A stretch of 64,000 bases of DNA from UBA4802 sp964509195 (GTDB taxonomy: Bacteria > Spirochaetota > UBA4802 > UB4802), in assembly GCA_964509195.1 (NCBI GenBank), contig CAZDWJ010000009.1, positions 1 to 64,000 on the forward strand. The letters run 5' to 3'. Shown here piece by piece: positions 36,872-47,243 of the stretch. The translations under genes and the position numbers were made by a program. The stretch's first letter is position 1. Each line of letters begins with the position of its first letter. The notes under the pieces are model-generated. The model worked only from the letters and a program-made list of their open reading frames with translations. It was not told the origin of the DNA and did no database searches.

Positions 36872-38122
36872 TTATTTCTGCTTATAGACAACAATATGCT
36901 TCTTTAAAACCCTTAAATTCCTGTAAAAAAGCAAAGCAACAACAGTACATCCCACACCACTTAAAAGCAGAGTAAAGGGAACTCCTATACGCTGGGCGAT
37001 AGCTCCGGCAAACAGATTACCGATGGTGGCCATCCCCATAAATGACATAGTGTACAGACTCATTACCCTGCCTCGCATTGCATCTTCCACCATTGACTGA
37101 ATAAAGGTATTTGAAGACGCCATCTGCACAATAAGACTGATGCCTATGATAAACATAAGTGCTAATGAAAGATAAAAATTTCGTGAAAAAGAAAAAAGTA
37201 CCAGTGAACACCCAAGTGAAAGCGAACCTGCTGCAATGTTGTTTTCAAAACGTGTTGCATGGCTTCTTGATGCAACAAACAGTGCACCACACAGCGCACC
37301 AAAACCAGCTGTTCCTAAAAGAAATCCCAGTGTATGGGAATCGCCATGTAAAATTTCTACTGCAACAACCGGCATGAGCACAATAAATGGCATGCCAAGC
37401 AAGCTTATTAAGGCTAATAGTACCAACACTGTACGTATAGGATAGTGATGTTTGACATACCTGAAGCCTTCTTTAATATTATCCTTAAAATCCCCGGTAT
37501 TCGAAAGCACTGAGTACCTGATATCTCTCATTAAAAACAGTGCAACAATAATCCCTGAAAATGTTGTGGTATTTATTAAAAAGCACACACCTTCGCCAAA
37601 CTGTGCCACCAGAAAACCAGCTAGCGGTGGACCAATAAGCCGTGTGCTGTTAAATACCACAGAGTTCAACGCAATAGCATTGCTCAACAGCTCCTTCTCG
37701 GCAACCATGTCAAATACAAATGACTGTCGCACAGGCATATCAAAGGCATTAAAAACACCCTGCATAATATTGAGTACAAGAAGCCACAAGGGCGTGATAT
37801 ATCCCAGTACCACTAAAAGTCCCAGTATTAGGGATTGCACACATAAAAGAACCTGTGTAATCATCAATATACTGTGACGGTTATAGCGGTCAGCTACCAC
37901 ACCCGTTACTGGAGTTAATATAAATATTGGGAGTTGTGCAGCAAATGCCAGCAATCCAAGCCACATTGATGACGCTGTTAAACGGTACATCAGCCAGCTT
38001 GAGGCCAGTTGCTGAATCCAGGTTCCGATAAGTGAAACAAACTGCCCTATAAAGAATACCCTGAAATTATATACCTTAAGCGCCCTGAATGGGTTGGTAG
38101 AATGAGTACTTGCTATTTTCAT
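36872..38122 (-). CDS. MFS transporter (EntS/MFS_3-like)
   Basis: The protein has 416 residues with about twelve transmembrane segments. The N-terminus FRALKVYNFRVFFIGQFVSL and the loop GVVADRYNRHSILMITQ match the MFS_3 group typified by enterobactin exporter EntS. The second half has the loop MRGRVMSLYTMSFMGMATIG, also typical. The substrate is unknown. Two GCGATAG sites lie within or just upstream of the gene. Confidence 0.88.
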   Translation of the reverse strand: MKIASTHSTNPFRALKVYNFRVFFIGQFVSLIGTWIQQLASSWLMYRLTASSMWLGLLAFAAQLPIFILTPVTGVVADRYNRHSILMITQVLLCVQSLILGLLVVLGYITPLWLLVLNIMQGVFNAFDMPVRQSFVFDMVAEKELLSNAIALNSVVFNSTRLIGPPLAGFLVAQFGEGVCFLINTTTFSGIIVALFLMRDIRYSVLSNTGDFKDNIKEGFRYVKHHYPIRTVLVLLALISLLGMPFIVLMPVVAVEILHGDSHTLGFLLGTAGFGALCGALFVASRSHATRFENNIAAGSLSLGCSLVLFSFSRNFYLSLALMFIIGISLIVQMASSNTFIQSMVEDAMRGRVMSLYTMSFMGMATIGNLFAGAIAQRIGVPFTLLLSGVGCTVVALLFYRNLRVLKKHIVVYKQK

Positions 38123-38298
38123 TAACTATCGCCAAATAACTATATTGTTGGTCTTATTACATAATAGCCATTATAAGTAAATTAAAATTTTAGCACTGTT
38201 TTTTGATGTATCAATTACATATTTTAGTCGACAAATATGCCAGTAGTATCACCATATACCACACACATACAATCATTACAAAATAGAAAGGAAAAACT

Positions 38299-39300
38299 AT
38301 GAAAAGAATTGCAGTACTGTTTATTTGTTGTATAGCGATAGTAGCTATACTTGTTGGCTTTGAGATGTTTGTGAAAAGTGAAACGCAGGTTAGTGTTGAA
38401 GCGGTTAAACAACCAGTACCTGTCCCTGAATTCTATAAAGGCATTTACCTAAATTCACAATCAGGTCGTGACATCAATCTTTTAAAAATTTTCATTACTA
38501 AAGCAAAAGATGCAGGATTTAACGCGGTAGTCATTGATGTCCACAATGAATCCAGCAATAAGTTTTTAATCCCAAAAGAAAACATTGATTATGTTACTTC
38601 TCAGGGTTTCTACACAATAGCCCGTGTTGTTATGTTTCCAGACGGATTAAAAGTGTATCCCGTACCCGAGGAACTTATAAAAGGAAGACTGGACCTGGCA
38701 AAAAAAGCCAGTGAAATTGGTTTTAGGGAAATACAGTTTGATTACATACGATTTAACGATCATGGTATTTTGAAGCATATTCCATTGCAGGAAAGATATA
38801 ATACTATTGAAGGCTTTTTAGCCCGTGCAAAATCTGAATTAAAGCCATACAATGTAAAAGTTGCCTGTGACATATTTGGCAGAATACCACTCAACACTAA
38901 CGATATTATTGGGCAGCGTATGGAAGGGCTGGACCCTATTGTTGATGTAATATGCCCCATGGCATATCCATCTCACTATACGTGGAGTAAAAAATTAATG
39001 GCTGATCCATATTACACTGTATTCATAACTGCAAAGAGAGCAAAAGAACGCGCAAAGAATGCACAGATTGTTATGTATATCCAAGCATTTAAAATCCGCG
39101 TTGCAATGTCGGGGTTGTCATTTCAGGAATATATGGCAAAACAGATCCAGGCAGTGCATGACGCTGGCGTGAAAGGATTTATATGGTGGAATGCATCACA
39201 ACAATATGAGGAACCTTTTGCTGTCACAAAGCAATTCTATTCAAATTTCAAAGCGCAAAACATATCAAAAGCAGACAGTAATAAAAAGGAAGCAATATAA
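38299..39300 (+). CDS. Putative glycoside hydrolase (DUF4015 family)
   Basis: The protein has 333 residues. A signal anchor (IAVLFICCIAIVAILVGFEM) is followed by a TIM-barrel-like domain with YKGIYLNSQSG, GFNAVVIDVHNE, VARVVMFPD-like strands, IQFDYIRF and CPMAYPSHY. These resemble the DUF4015/GHL10 group of putative glycoside hydrolases, exported and possibly acting on cell wall glycans. AAAGGAA precedes the ATG. No partner gene is obvious. Confidence 0.82.
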   Translation: MKRIAVLFICCIAIVAILVGFEMFVKSETQVSVEAVKQPVPVPEFYKGIYLNSQSGRDINLLKIFITKAKDAGFNAVVIDVHNESSNKFLIPKENIDYVTSQGFYTIARVVMFPDGLKVYPVPEELIKGRLDLAKKASEIGFREIQFDYIRFNDHGILKHIPLQERYNTIEGFLARAKSELKPYNVKVACDIFGRIPLNTNDIIGQRMEGLDPIVDVICPMAYPSHYTWSKKLMADPYYTVFITAKRAKERAKNAQIVMYIQAFKIRVAMSGLSFQEYMAKQIQAVHDAGVKGFIWWNASQQYEEPFAVTKQFYSNFKAQNISKADSNKKEAI

Positions 39301-39413
39301 CGTCATCAAAAATATTCTTGACTTATATGTGATAAATAATTTTTCTTTTCATAATTATTTATTTGAATTAACGATTATACATTACTAAAAATTTTTCAGG
39401 AGGATCGGGTTAT

Positions 39414-40655
39414 ATGACACATCACAACAAACTTTTTGGCCTGTCACCGGAAACCGGGCGATGGGTGTACGTCGTTACCAGTTTAATAATGTATTTATGT
39501 CTTGGAAGTGTGTATGCGTACAGTATTTTTCTTCCTGTTATAAAGGAAAGCTTTGGAATATCTGCTTCCGAAGGAAATCTGCCATTCATGATCTTTTTGG
39601 CTTCATTTTCAGTTATGATGTTCTTCTCTGGAAGAATAATGGAAAAATTTGGGCCAAGGAAAATTGCTATCTTTGGTAGCTTAGTAGTTGGACTTGGATG
39701 GGCATTGTCATATTTTGCTGGTGAGTCAAAAAATATTTACATTCTTATTTTGACATACGGTGTTATTGCAGGTGGTGGTGTTGGTATTGTATATGGCTGC
39801 CCTATTAACATTGCCGGGAAATGGTTTCCAGATAAAAAAGGATTGGCAACAGGTCTTATGCTAGCAGGCTTTGGCGGTTCAGCACTTATTACTGGTAAAC
39901 TTGCTGGTGCGCTTATTCCTTCTGTTGGTCTTTCCATGACATTCCTTTATTTTGGTATTGGCTTTGCTATTATACTAGTACTTCTGGCATTGCCATTCAA
40001 AACTCCTGAAGCCGGATGGAAACCTGCAGGTTGGTCATCATCAGCTGCAAGTGGAAGCGCAATTGATTTTACTCCTGAAGAAATGGTGAAAACATCAACA
40101 TTCTGGGGATTACTGTTAGCTTTTCTTATTGGAAGCGTAACAGGGCTTATGGCAATTGGAATTTCAAAACCCGTAGGGAGCGAAATAATCAAAATTGATG
40201 GAGAAACTGCCACCACACTTGTAGGAATATTTGCTATATTCAATGCAGCTGGCAGACCACTTTTTGGTTGGCTAACGGACAAAATTACTCCAAAGGGTGC
40301 AGCAACGTTAAATCTTTTGATAATCATTTCTGTCTCTGTCATGATGCTTATAGCTAAAGAAGGCGATGTGCTGCTTTACACTATTGCGTTCTGTGGTTTC
40401 TGGCTGATCTTAGGAGGCTGGCTTGCTATTGCACCTACTACTACAGCAGCATTTTACGGAATAAAAAACTACGCACGAAACTATGGCATCATTTTCTTTG
40501 CTTATGGATTGGGGGCTATTATAGGTGGCATTATCTCAGGACAGGCTAAGGATGTATTCGGCTCCTACCAGTTTGCGTTCTGGCCAACACTTGTTCTTGG
40601 TGTAGTAGGCCTTATGATAGTAATGGCACTGCTCAAACCGCCTGTTAAAAAATAG
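39414..40655 (+). CDS. OFA-family MFS transporter
   Basis: The protein has 413 residues with twelve predicted helices. The N-terminal WVYVVTSLIMYLCLGSVYAY, the loop GRIMEKFGPRKIAIFGSLVV, YGCPINIAGKWFPDKKGLAT and FGWLTDKITPKGA match the oxalate:formate antiporter (OFA) family. Members exchange small mono- or dicarboxylates. AGGAGGAT precedes the ATG and a strong terminator follows. Confidence 0.9.
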   Translation: MTHHNKLFGLSPETGRWVYVVTSLIMYLCLGSVYAYSIFLPVIKESFGISASEGNLPFMIFLASFSVMMFFSGRIMEKFGPRKIAIFGSLVVGLGWALSYFAGESKNIYILILTYGVIAGGGVGIVYGCPINIAGKWFPDKKGLATGLMLAGFGGSALITGKLAGALIPSVGLSMTFLYFGIGFAIILVLLALPFKTPEAGWKPAGWSSSAASGSAIDFTPEEMVKTSTFWGLLLAFLIGSVTGLMAIGISKPVGSEIIKIDGETATTLVGIFAIFNAAGRPLFGWLTDKITPKGAATLNLLIIISVSVMMLIAKEGDVLLYTIAFCGFWLILGGWLAIAPTTTAAFYGIKNYARNYGIIFFAYGLGAIIGGIISGQAKDVFGSYQFAFWPTLVLGVVGLMIVMALLKPPVKK

Positions 40656-40682
40656 CATTAACAATCAACATACATTTTATAT

Positions 40683-40714
40683 AAAAAAGGGCACATATTT
40701 TATGTGCTCTTTTT
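40683..40714. terminator. Bidirectional rho-independent terminator
   Basis: A-run, GGGCACATA, a short T loop, TATGTGCTC and a T-run form a long stem between the convergent OFA transporter and DUF89 genes. It can act on both strands. Confidence 0.9.
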
Positions 40715-40719
40715 AAATT

Positions 40720-41592
40720 TTATATTTTGCGTATAATAAATGCATTATCGCCTATTTTTTTCTGGGTAAATTCAGCAACAGGAAGGCATTTGACTTTAAA
40801 CATAAAGAATAGCTTTGTGCCTTTTTTAACAAACTCATCCAAAGAAGCATCAATCATTGTCTCAAAATTACCCTGTCCTTTGAGGATTATCATATCAGCC
40901 TGCGATAGCTCGTATAAAAACTCTTTGCTGCATCGTGTAAGGTTTATGCCTGGTGTCTGATCTCCAGTGGGAATTACCCTGACGATGGCATCTAAACCAA
41001 TCTGATGCGCATCCTCCATTGTTGCGTCATTGATTATTGGTCCTCCACGGACAACACAGGTAATTTTTTCTACAGGCAGGTTTTGTATAAGCAGCATATC
41101 GGCTACTATCTCACCTGCATTGTCGGCTATAAATAATATTTTCTGTGAATAAGTAACTGACTGTACAAATTGTGCATAAAAATCATCTGGAACCGTAATA
41201 TCTTTAACTATACTCTCAAATTCCAATCCTATATTATCTTTATATGAATGTGCACCAATGCCGTAATCAATTATATTTGCAGCCAGTGTTATCCTCATTG
41301 CCTGTTTTAGTGTATCACCTGAATGCAGCAGTGAATGTAACTGTGGCATTAGCGACATCATTAAAATATTACTTTCTTTTTTTATGTTTTCAAACGGGTC
41401 TATATCAATTCGTTTTCGGATAGATTTATACATTTCATAGGCACAATCAGGAGGAGCATAAAAATTGCCTGCAATGATGTGTGTAAGTTCCTTCATCACA
41501 TCAAAAGCATCTTTTGCTTCCAAGGGCAAGCCAGAAACTACACGATAAATATGATTAATATGGCAGGGTATACAATGGAATGTGGGTTTCAT
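40720..41592 (-). CDS. DUF89 family damage-control phosphatase
   Basis: The protein has 290 residues. Its N-terminal cysteine pair (FHCIPCHINHIYR) marks the bacterial subfamily. FIADNAGEIVADMLLIQNL supplies the metal-binding DN motif, and IILKGQGNFETM and LFFMFKVKCLPVAE complete the active site. DUF89 enzymes hydrolyse damaged phosphometabolites such as sugar phosphates. It sits 12 bases after pyrR on the same strand. Confidence 0.88.
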   Translation of the reverse strand: MKPTFHCIPCHINHIYRVVSGLPLEAKDAFDVMKELTHIIAGNFYAPPDCAYEMYKSIRKRIDIDPFENIKKESNILMMSLMPQLHSLLHSGDTLKQAMRITLAANIIDYGIGAHSYKDNIGLEFESIVKDITVPDDFYAQFVQSVTYSQKILFIADNAGEIVADMLLIQNLPVEKITCVVRGGPIINDATMEDAHQIGLDAIVRVIPTGDQTPGINLTRCSKEFLYELSQADMIILKGQGNFETMIDASLDEFVKKGTKLFFMFKVKCLPVAEFTQKKIGDNAFIIRKI

Positions 41593-41604
41593 TGTTATAT
41601 TAAG

Positions 41605-42144
41605 TTATACTGAACAATAGAGCACTGTATCTTCTATGCCATCTGTTTCTTTAAGGCGGACTTTAACTTTATCACCTAATTTTGTCTTTATCTTAATGCC
41701 GCAATAATCAGGCTGAATTGGTAATTCACGGTTGCCACGGTCAACAAGTACTGCCAGTCGTATGATCTGAGGCCTACCAAATGACATCAATGTTTCAAGA
41801 GCAGCTTTTATTGTCCTTCCCGTAAAAAGAACGTCATCTACCAGGATAATAATTTTCTTTGTTATATTAAACGTTATTATTGTCTCTTTGATGGCAGGTA
41901 ACATGCCACGGGTTGCCAGATCATCCCGATAGAAGGTAATATCAAGGGTACCCATTTTTATTTCTTTACCGCTATGAGCTTCAAGGTGCTTTTTTATTCT
42001 CCTTGCTATCTCCACACCTCTAGTTTGTATTCCAACTATGGCTATATTTGATACATCACCAAATTCTTTAATAATATCATCGCTGATACTGGTAATGGTA
42101 TCAGCAATCTGCTTTGCATTCAATAATACCTTTTCTTCACACAC
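41605..42144 (-). CDS. pyrR: Bifunctional pyr regulator / uracil phosphoribosyltransferase
   Basis: The protein has 179 residues. IILVDDVLFTGRTIKAALE is the PRPP-binding motif of PyrR, GIQTRGVEIARRIKKHLE and RDDLATRG are also typical, and the fold is that of type I phosphoribosyltransferases. In other bacteria it attenuates pyr mRNA in response to UMP and converts uracil to UMP. The start is GTG, sharing its G with the carB stop (TAGTG). I see no antiterminator structure next to carB. Confidence 0.93.
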   Translation of the reverse strand: MCEEKVLLNAKQIADTITSISDDIIKEFGDVSNIAIVGIQTRGVEIARRIKKHLEAHSGKEIKMGTLDITFYRDDLATRGMLPAIKETIITFNITKKIIILVDDVLFTGRTIKAALETLMSFGRPQIIRLAVLVDRGNRELPIQPDYCGIKIKTKLGDKVKVRLKETDGIEDTVLYCSV

Positions 42145-45100
42145 TACTGCACCTCCAGATGATACTCCTGTATAGGTTTCACAGTAAAATGTCCAGCTTT
42201 TTTCATAGAAATAATACCCTGCACCGCGGCTTTTGCAGCAGCAAGCGTTGTGATAATAGGGACACGATATCTGACCGCTGCTTGCCGAATGGTGTATGCA
42301 TCTTCCTTGGGTCGTTTGCCAGTGGGAGTATTAATAATCAGGTCTACCTGCTTATTTTTTATGATATCCACGATGTTTGGACGACCTTCGCTCACCTTAT
42401 ATACACGTTCACAGGGTATTCCGTGATCACTCAGAAATGCAGCAGTTCCTTCAGTTGCTATAAGTTTAAACCCCTCTTTATGAAGCAGGCGCATCTCCTC
42501 AAGAAGTTCTTTTTTGGATCGGCGGTTTATACTTAAGAATATGGTACCCCCTAACGGCAATCTGTCACCTGCCCCAAGTTCAGCTTTGTAAAAAGCTTCA
42601 CCAAAATTAGAAGCTATCCCCATTACCTCCCCTGTTGATTTCATCTCAGGTGATAACAATGTGTCAACACCTGGAAATTTATTGAACGGCAATACCGCTT
42701 CCTTTACATTGACATACGGGACTTTTTTCATGTGGGTTAATCCAAAGTCTTTTAGCTTTTTCCCAAGCATAACCCACACTGCGATCTTTGCCAGTGGCAC
42801 GCCAGTTGCTTTTGATACAAACGGTACTGTACGCGAAGCGCGCGGGTTTACTTCCAGTACATAGAGTACATCATTTTTTATTGCAAATTGAATGTTTATA
42901 AGACCTATAACATTGAGCTCCCTTGCAAGTGCTTCTGTGGTTTCGATAATTGTCTGCATCATTTTTGGTTTCACACTCACCGGTGGTAAACTACACGCAG
43001 AATCCCCTGAATGTATTCCCGCAAGCTCAATATGTTCCATAATCCCGCCAATATATACATCAGTTCCATCACACAGCGCATCAACATCTATTTCAAGTGC
43101 ATCTTCTAAAAATTGATCAATCAGGATGGGGTGTTCGGGCGATAGTTCTACAGCAGAAACTATGTATTCCAAAAGGCTTTTTTCATCATAAATAATAGAC
43201 ATTGCCCTTCCGCCAAGTACATACGATGGACGCACCAGTACAGGATATCCAATACGGGCAGCCTGTGCTACCGCTTCGTCGCGAGTGAATGCTATGCCAT
43301 TTTCAGGCTGATTGAGTTTAAGTTTAGTTACCACTTCTGCAAAGCGCTGCCTGTCCTCAGCCCTGTCTATGGAATCAGGAGATGTTCCTAAAATTTTCAC
43401 GCCATTTGCCTCAAGGCCGCGTGCAAGGCGCAATGGTGTCTGACCACCAAACTGCACAATCACTCCATCAGGCTTTTCATTATTATAAATATGAAGAATG
43501 TCTTCAAGCGTCAGCGGCTCAAAATATAATCTGTCCGAAGTATCATAATCGGTGGATACCGTCTCAGGATTTGAGTTCACCATAATGGATTCTATCCCAA
43601 CTTCTCTCAATGCAAACGAAGCGTGGCAGCAACAGTAATCAAACTCTATACCCTGCCCGATACGGTTTGGCCCACCACCCAATATCATTACTTTTCGTTT
43701 GGTGGTATGTTTTGCTTCATCTTCATCGTCATACGAAGAGTAGTAGTAAGGGGTGTAGGCTTCAAATTCACCACCGCAGGTGTCCACCAGCCTATACCCA
43801 GGTACTATCGCATTTGTAAGTCTGAATTTACGTATTGTATCTTCCAGCTCTGTGATCCTCCTGGAATAATCCTTCTGTGCATCAGGGCCTTTTGCATATA
43901 ACGCCTTTAATTCATCTTTATACAGCAAAAATGCAAGCTGCCTATCGGAAAAACCCAACTGCTTCATTTTGTGAACCATATCTTTGTGCAATCCATTACG
44001 CGCTTGTTTCACAAAATCACGCTCTGCTTCAACCAAGTCGCGTAACTGATGCAAAAACCAGGGATCAATTGACGTTAGTGCATAAATCCTTTCAACAGGC
44101 CAATCCAATTCAAGTGCTTTTTTAATATAAAATATTCTGCTATCACGAGGTATTCGTAAATTCTGTTCAATGATGTCATTCTTTTGCCGCTCCGACAACT
44201 GGTCAATAAGCGTATCAATTTTTAAGTTACCATCAGAACCAAATCCATACCTGTCTATCTCAAGCGACCGCAATGCCTTCTGAAATGACTCTTTGAATGT
44301 GCGCCCTATTGCCATTGCCTCGCCAACTGACTTCATCTGAGTGCCAAGCGTAGTGTCGGCTCCCTCAAACTTTTCAAATGCCCAGCGTGGAATCTTGGTA
44401 ACAACATAATCTATGGTTGGCTCAAAGCAAGCAGGGGTCTCACGGGTAATGTCGTTTGCAATTTCATCAAGCGTAAGCCCCACTGCCAGTTTGGCAGCAA
44501 TTTTAGCAATGGGGAAGCCCGTGGCCTTTGATGCCAGCGCAGAACTGCGGCTTACACGCGGGTTCATTTCGATAACCATTACCCTACCATCTTTGGGATT
44601 TACCGCAAACTGAATATTGGAACCACCGGTCTCTACGCCAATTTCACGTATAATCTTTATTGCCATATCCCTGAGTACCTGATACTCCTTATCGGTGAGG
44701 GTCTGCTGAGGGGCGATAGTTATGGAGTCGCCGGTGTGAACTCCCATAGGATCAAAATTTTCAATTGAGCAGATGATCACAACATTGTCTTTGAGATCGC
44801 GCATCACTTCAAGTTCAAATTCTTTCCACCCAATCACGGATTCCTCAAGTAAAACCTGACTTATTGGTGATTCATCCAGCCCTTTTCGCACCAGCTCAAC
44901 AAAGTCTTCCTGATTATAGACGATATTGCCGCCTGTTCCACCAAGTGTGAATGCAGGACGAATAATGATTGGAAGGGGAATCATTGCAAGCACTTCCAGT
45001 GCTTCATCAATTGTGGATGCTAATGCTGAACGTGGCACCTGAAGTCCAATATCAAGCATTGCTCTTTTAAAGAGATCCCTGTCCTCAGCCTTTTTTATGG

Positions 45101-45464
45101 CATCAATCTTTGCACCAATTAGCTCAACTCCAAATTGTTGTAGCACGCCAGTTTCATAAAGTTGTACAGCGATATTCAAAGCTGTCTGCCCACCAACGGT
45201 AGGTAGCAACGCATCAGGCCTTTCCTTTTCAATTATGCGTGCCACAATATCATGTGTAATTGGCTCAATATAGGTTCGGTGTGCCATTTCAGGATCTGTC
45301 ATTATGGTGGCCGGGTTTGAATTAACTAAAACTATCTCATACCCTTCTTCTCGTAATGCTTTACATGCCTGTGAACCTGAATAATCAAACTCACACGCTT
45401 GACCAATAATAATAGGGCCTGATCCAACAATCAAAATTTTTTTAATATCGGTGCGCTTTGGCAT
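42144..45464 (-). CDS. carB: Carbamoyl-phosphate synthase large subunit
   Basis: The protein has 1106 residues, slightly longer than the usual 1070. Two homologous ATP-grasp halves are visible, each opening with ILIVGSGPIIIGQACEFDYS and VMILGGGPNRIGQGIEFDYC. The C-terminal MGS-like allosteric domain begins near GEVMGIASNFGEAF and ends with IINTPTGKRPKEDAY. It makes carbamoyl phosphate for pyrimidine and arginine synthesis. carA is not in the window, so the small subunit is encoded elsewhere. Two GCGATAG sites fall within it on the opposite strand (43139, 44713) and one on its own strand (43804). Confidence 0.98.
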   Translation of the reverse strand: MPKRTDIKKILIVGSGPIIIGQACEFDYSGSQACKALREEGYEIVLVNSNPATIMTDPEMAHRTYIEPITHDIVARIIEKERPDALLPTVGGQTALNIAVQLYETGVLQQFGVELIGAKIDAIKKAEDRDLFKRAMLDIGLQVPRSALASTIDEALEVLAMIPLPIIIRPAFTLGGTGGNIVYNQEDFVELVRKGLDESPISQVLLEESVIGWKEFELEVMRDLKDNVVIICSIENFDPMGVHTGDSITIAPQQTLTDKEYQVLRDMAIKIIREIGVETGGSNIQFAVNPKDGRVMVIEMNPRVSRSSALASKATGFPIAKIAAKLAVGLTLDEIANDITRETPACFEPTIDYVVTKIPRWAFEKFEGADTTLGTQMKSVGEAMAIGRTFKESFQKALRSLEIDRYGFGSDGNLKIDTLIDQLSERQKNDIIEQNLRIPRDSRIFYIKKALELDWPVERIYALTSIDPWFLHQLRDLVEAERDFVKQARNGLHKDMVHKMKQLGFSDRQLAFLLYKDELKALYAKGPDAQKDYSRRITELEDTIRKFRLTNAIVPGYRLVDTCGGEFEAYTPYYYSSYDDEDEAKHTTKRKVMILGGGPNRIGQGIEFDYCCCHASFALREVGIESIMVNSNPETVSTDYDTSDRLYFEPLTLEDILHIYNNEKPDGVIVQFGGQTPLRLARGLEANGVKILGTSPDSIDRAEDRQRFAEVVTKLKLNQPENGIAFTRDEAVAQAARIGYPVLVRPSYVLGGRAMSIIYDEKSLLEYIVSAVELSPEHPILIDQFLEDALEIDVDALCDGTDVYIGGIMEHIELAGIHSGDSACSLPPVSVKPKMMQTIIETTEALARELNVIGLINIQFAIKNDVLYVLEVNPRASRTVPFVSKATGVPLAKIAVWVMLGKKLKDFGLTHMKKVPYVNVKEAVLPFNKFPGVDTLLSPEMKSTGEVMGIASNFGEAFYKAELGAGDRLPLGGTIFLSINRRSKKELLEEMRLLHKEGFKLIATEGTAAFLSDHGIPCERVYKVSEGRPNIVDIIKNKQVDLIINTPTGKRPKEDAYTIRQAAVRYRVPIITTLAAAKAAVQGIISMKKAGHFTVKPIQEYHLEVQ

Positions 45465-45788
45465 GTAAATATTCCTTTCTATTATATCTATGTTTTGTTA
45501 ATTACTGATTACAAACTCTAGTAAATTGATTACTAAAACTTCTTACCAAATTGCCTGATGCAAGCAAAATTCCAATAACAATTTTTAAATAAACAAAATT
45601 TAACCTACTTGTAACATTCCCAATTTAATATTCTGTTCATATACAAAGATTAGTACAAATTTTTAAAGATAATTTAAACGTTACCATTATACTGCTGAGA
45701 TTAAAAAAGCACATTATAACAGTAGTAACCCAGTATATAAGAATAGCAGGAATCCATAAAATTTACAAATTTAATATAATGGATTTTG
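45465..45788. other. Intergenic region upstream of carB
   Basis: This 324-bp AT-rich region lies between mlaD and carB, both leftward. On the minus strand TATAAT (45487-45482) stands about 18 bases before the carB start codon, with AAAGGA between; no good -35 box is apparent. I see no hairpin typical of a PyrR-controlled attenuator, and no gene. Confidence 0.5.
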
Positions 45789-46442
45789 CTAAAAAGCTGT
45801 TAACGCAGCACGCAGGAAGCTTGTTATTGGTGCCTGTTCACGTGTATCTTCAATAGTATCTTGCAATTGTTTGATTAAATCAGTTGCCTGTCCATGAACA
45901 GTATCTTCATTAATTATCTTGCCTAACGTTCCTTTTCCGCTATTAATCTTATCAGTTATATCCCGTAAATTCTTGACAGTGGCACTTACATTCCCTCTGT
46001 TATCAGCTATCAGGCGCGAAAGCATTGTAAATGGATCAGGTACTGAGGTTCCAACAAGATTATCCCTGGTGGTAATAACTGCATACTGTTTTCCATTTTG
46101 ATCAATGGGTGTACCGGGATTAATACTCACATATTTGCCAGCAAGAGCTGTCTCATTACGTACCATTATCTCATAATTTTCGTATAGCGTGAATTGATTA
46201 TATAGACGTAATTTAACAACAACATTATTATTAATTAACTCAACTTTATCAACATATCCTGACAGTACACCATTTACCCTAACTTTATCATCTGCAGATA
46301 AACCCTCAACATCTCTGAATACAACTGTCACTGGATAATATGTATGCGTCTCAAAGATTTCACCACTCATTATTATAGTAAAATACCCTAACACTGTAAG
46401 GGCTATAATTACTATTATCCCAACTGCTATTTCCTGTTTCAT
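45789..46442 (-). CDS. mlaD: MCE domain lipid-binding protein MlaD
   Basis: The protein has 217 residues. One N-terminal transmembrane anchor is followed by the MCE domain (YPVTVVFRDVEGLSADDKVR, VNGVLSGYVDKV, AGKYVSINPGTP). A helical C-terminal tail (NVSATVKNLRDITDKINSGK) is typical of periplasmic MlaD hexamers. It carries phospholipids between membranes. It is the last gene of mlaEFD. Confidence 0.92.
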   Translation of the reverse strand: MKQEIAVGIIVIIALTVLGYFTIIMSGEIFETHTYYPVTVVFRDVEGLSADDKVRVNGVLSGYVDKVELINNNVVVKLRLYNQFTLYENYEIMVRNETALAGKYVSINPGTPIDQNGKQYAVITTRDNLVGTSVPDPFTMLSRLIADNRGNVSATVKNLRDITDKINSGKGTLGKIINEDTVHGQATDLIKQLQDTIEDTREQAPITSFLRAALTAF

Positions 46443-46466
46443 ACTGCCTCCTGCAACACTAAAATT

Positions 46467-47213
46467 TTAAAGTATGTCGATTGGGCCCTCCAAAGAACCA
46501 GTTATAAATTGCCGCACAATAGGATTAGTAGTATTGCGAATGCCATCGGGCACGTCACATTGAATAATTGTACCTTCATATAACATTGCAATCCTGTCAC
46601 CAACAGCATAGGCGCTATCCATATCATGGGTTACAACAACTTGAGTTATTGTATATTCTTTTTTTAACTGATTTATGATAGTATTTATCAAACTGGACAT
46701 TACAGGGTCTAACCCTGATGTAGGCTCATCATATAATATAATTTCAGGGTTGCGTACCAGAACACGTGCCAGGCTGGCACGCTTTTTCATACCCCCACTG
46801 ATTTCAGCAGGCATTTTATCTTTTGCTGAAGTAAGTTGTAATAAATCCATTTTTTCTTCAACAATTCTTTTAATTTCCTCAGGCGGATATAATTTATGTT
46901 CAATGAGAGGAAGCGCTATATTGTCCTCCACCGTCATCCAGTTAATCAATGCACCCGACTGAAATACAAATCCAATTTTTTCCCGTAATCTATCTTTTTG
47001 CCTTTTGCTGACACCATTTATTTTTTCACCACCAACTAAAATCTGTCCTGCATCCGGTTCAAGGAGCCCTGCGATATGTTTTAATGTAACTGTTTTACCT
47101 GTCCCAGAACGCCCAATGATAACAAAGGTTTCCCCTTTTTCTATTCTTAAATTTAGATTATTGAGAACCTTAGTTCCGCTGAGGATTTTAGTTACATTCT
47201 TAAATTCAATCAT
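46467..47213 (-). CDS. mlaF: Phospholipid transport ATP-binding protein MlaF
   Basis: The protein has 248 residues. Walker A is GRSGTGKTVTLKHI, the signature is ISGGMKKRASLAR, and Walker B is IILYDEPTSGLDPV. This TGKTV form of Walker A is characteristic of Mla-type ATPases. It powers lipid transfer with the MlaE permease, whose gene is 30 bases upstream. Confidence 0.94.
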   Translation of the reverse strand: MIEFKNVTKILSGTKVLNNLNLRIEKGETFVIIGRSGTGKTVTLKHIAGLLEPDAGQILVGGEKINGVSKRQKDRLREKIGFVFQSGALINWMTVEDNIALPLIEHKLYPPEEIKRIVEEKMDLLQLTSAKDKMPAEISGGMKKRASLARVLVRNPEIILYDEPTSGLDPVMSSLINTIINQLKKEYTITQVVVTHDMDSAYAVGDRIAMLYEGTIIQCDVPDGIRNTTNPIVRQFITGSLEGPIDIL

Positions 47214-47243
47214 AGTGTCTAATATTAACCTTATAATTATGCA

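Noticed and set aside
43377..44125. Several plus-strand frames inside carB
   Set aside because: carB is full length and intact on the minus strand; these are shadows.
45465..45560. PyrR-binding attenuator in the carB leader
   Set aside because: The -10 box lies so close to the start codon that no leader hairpin could form.
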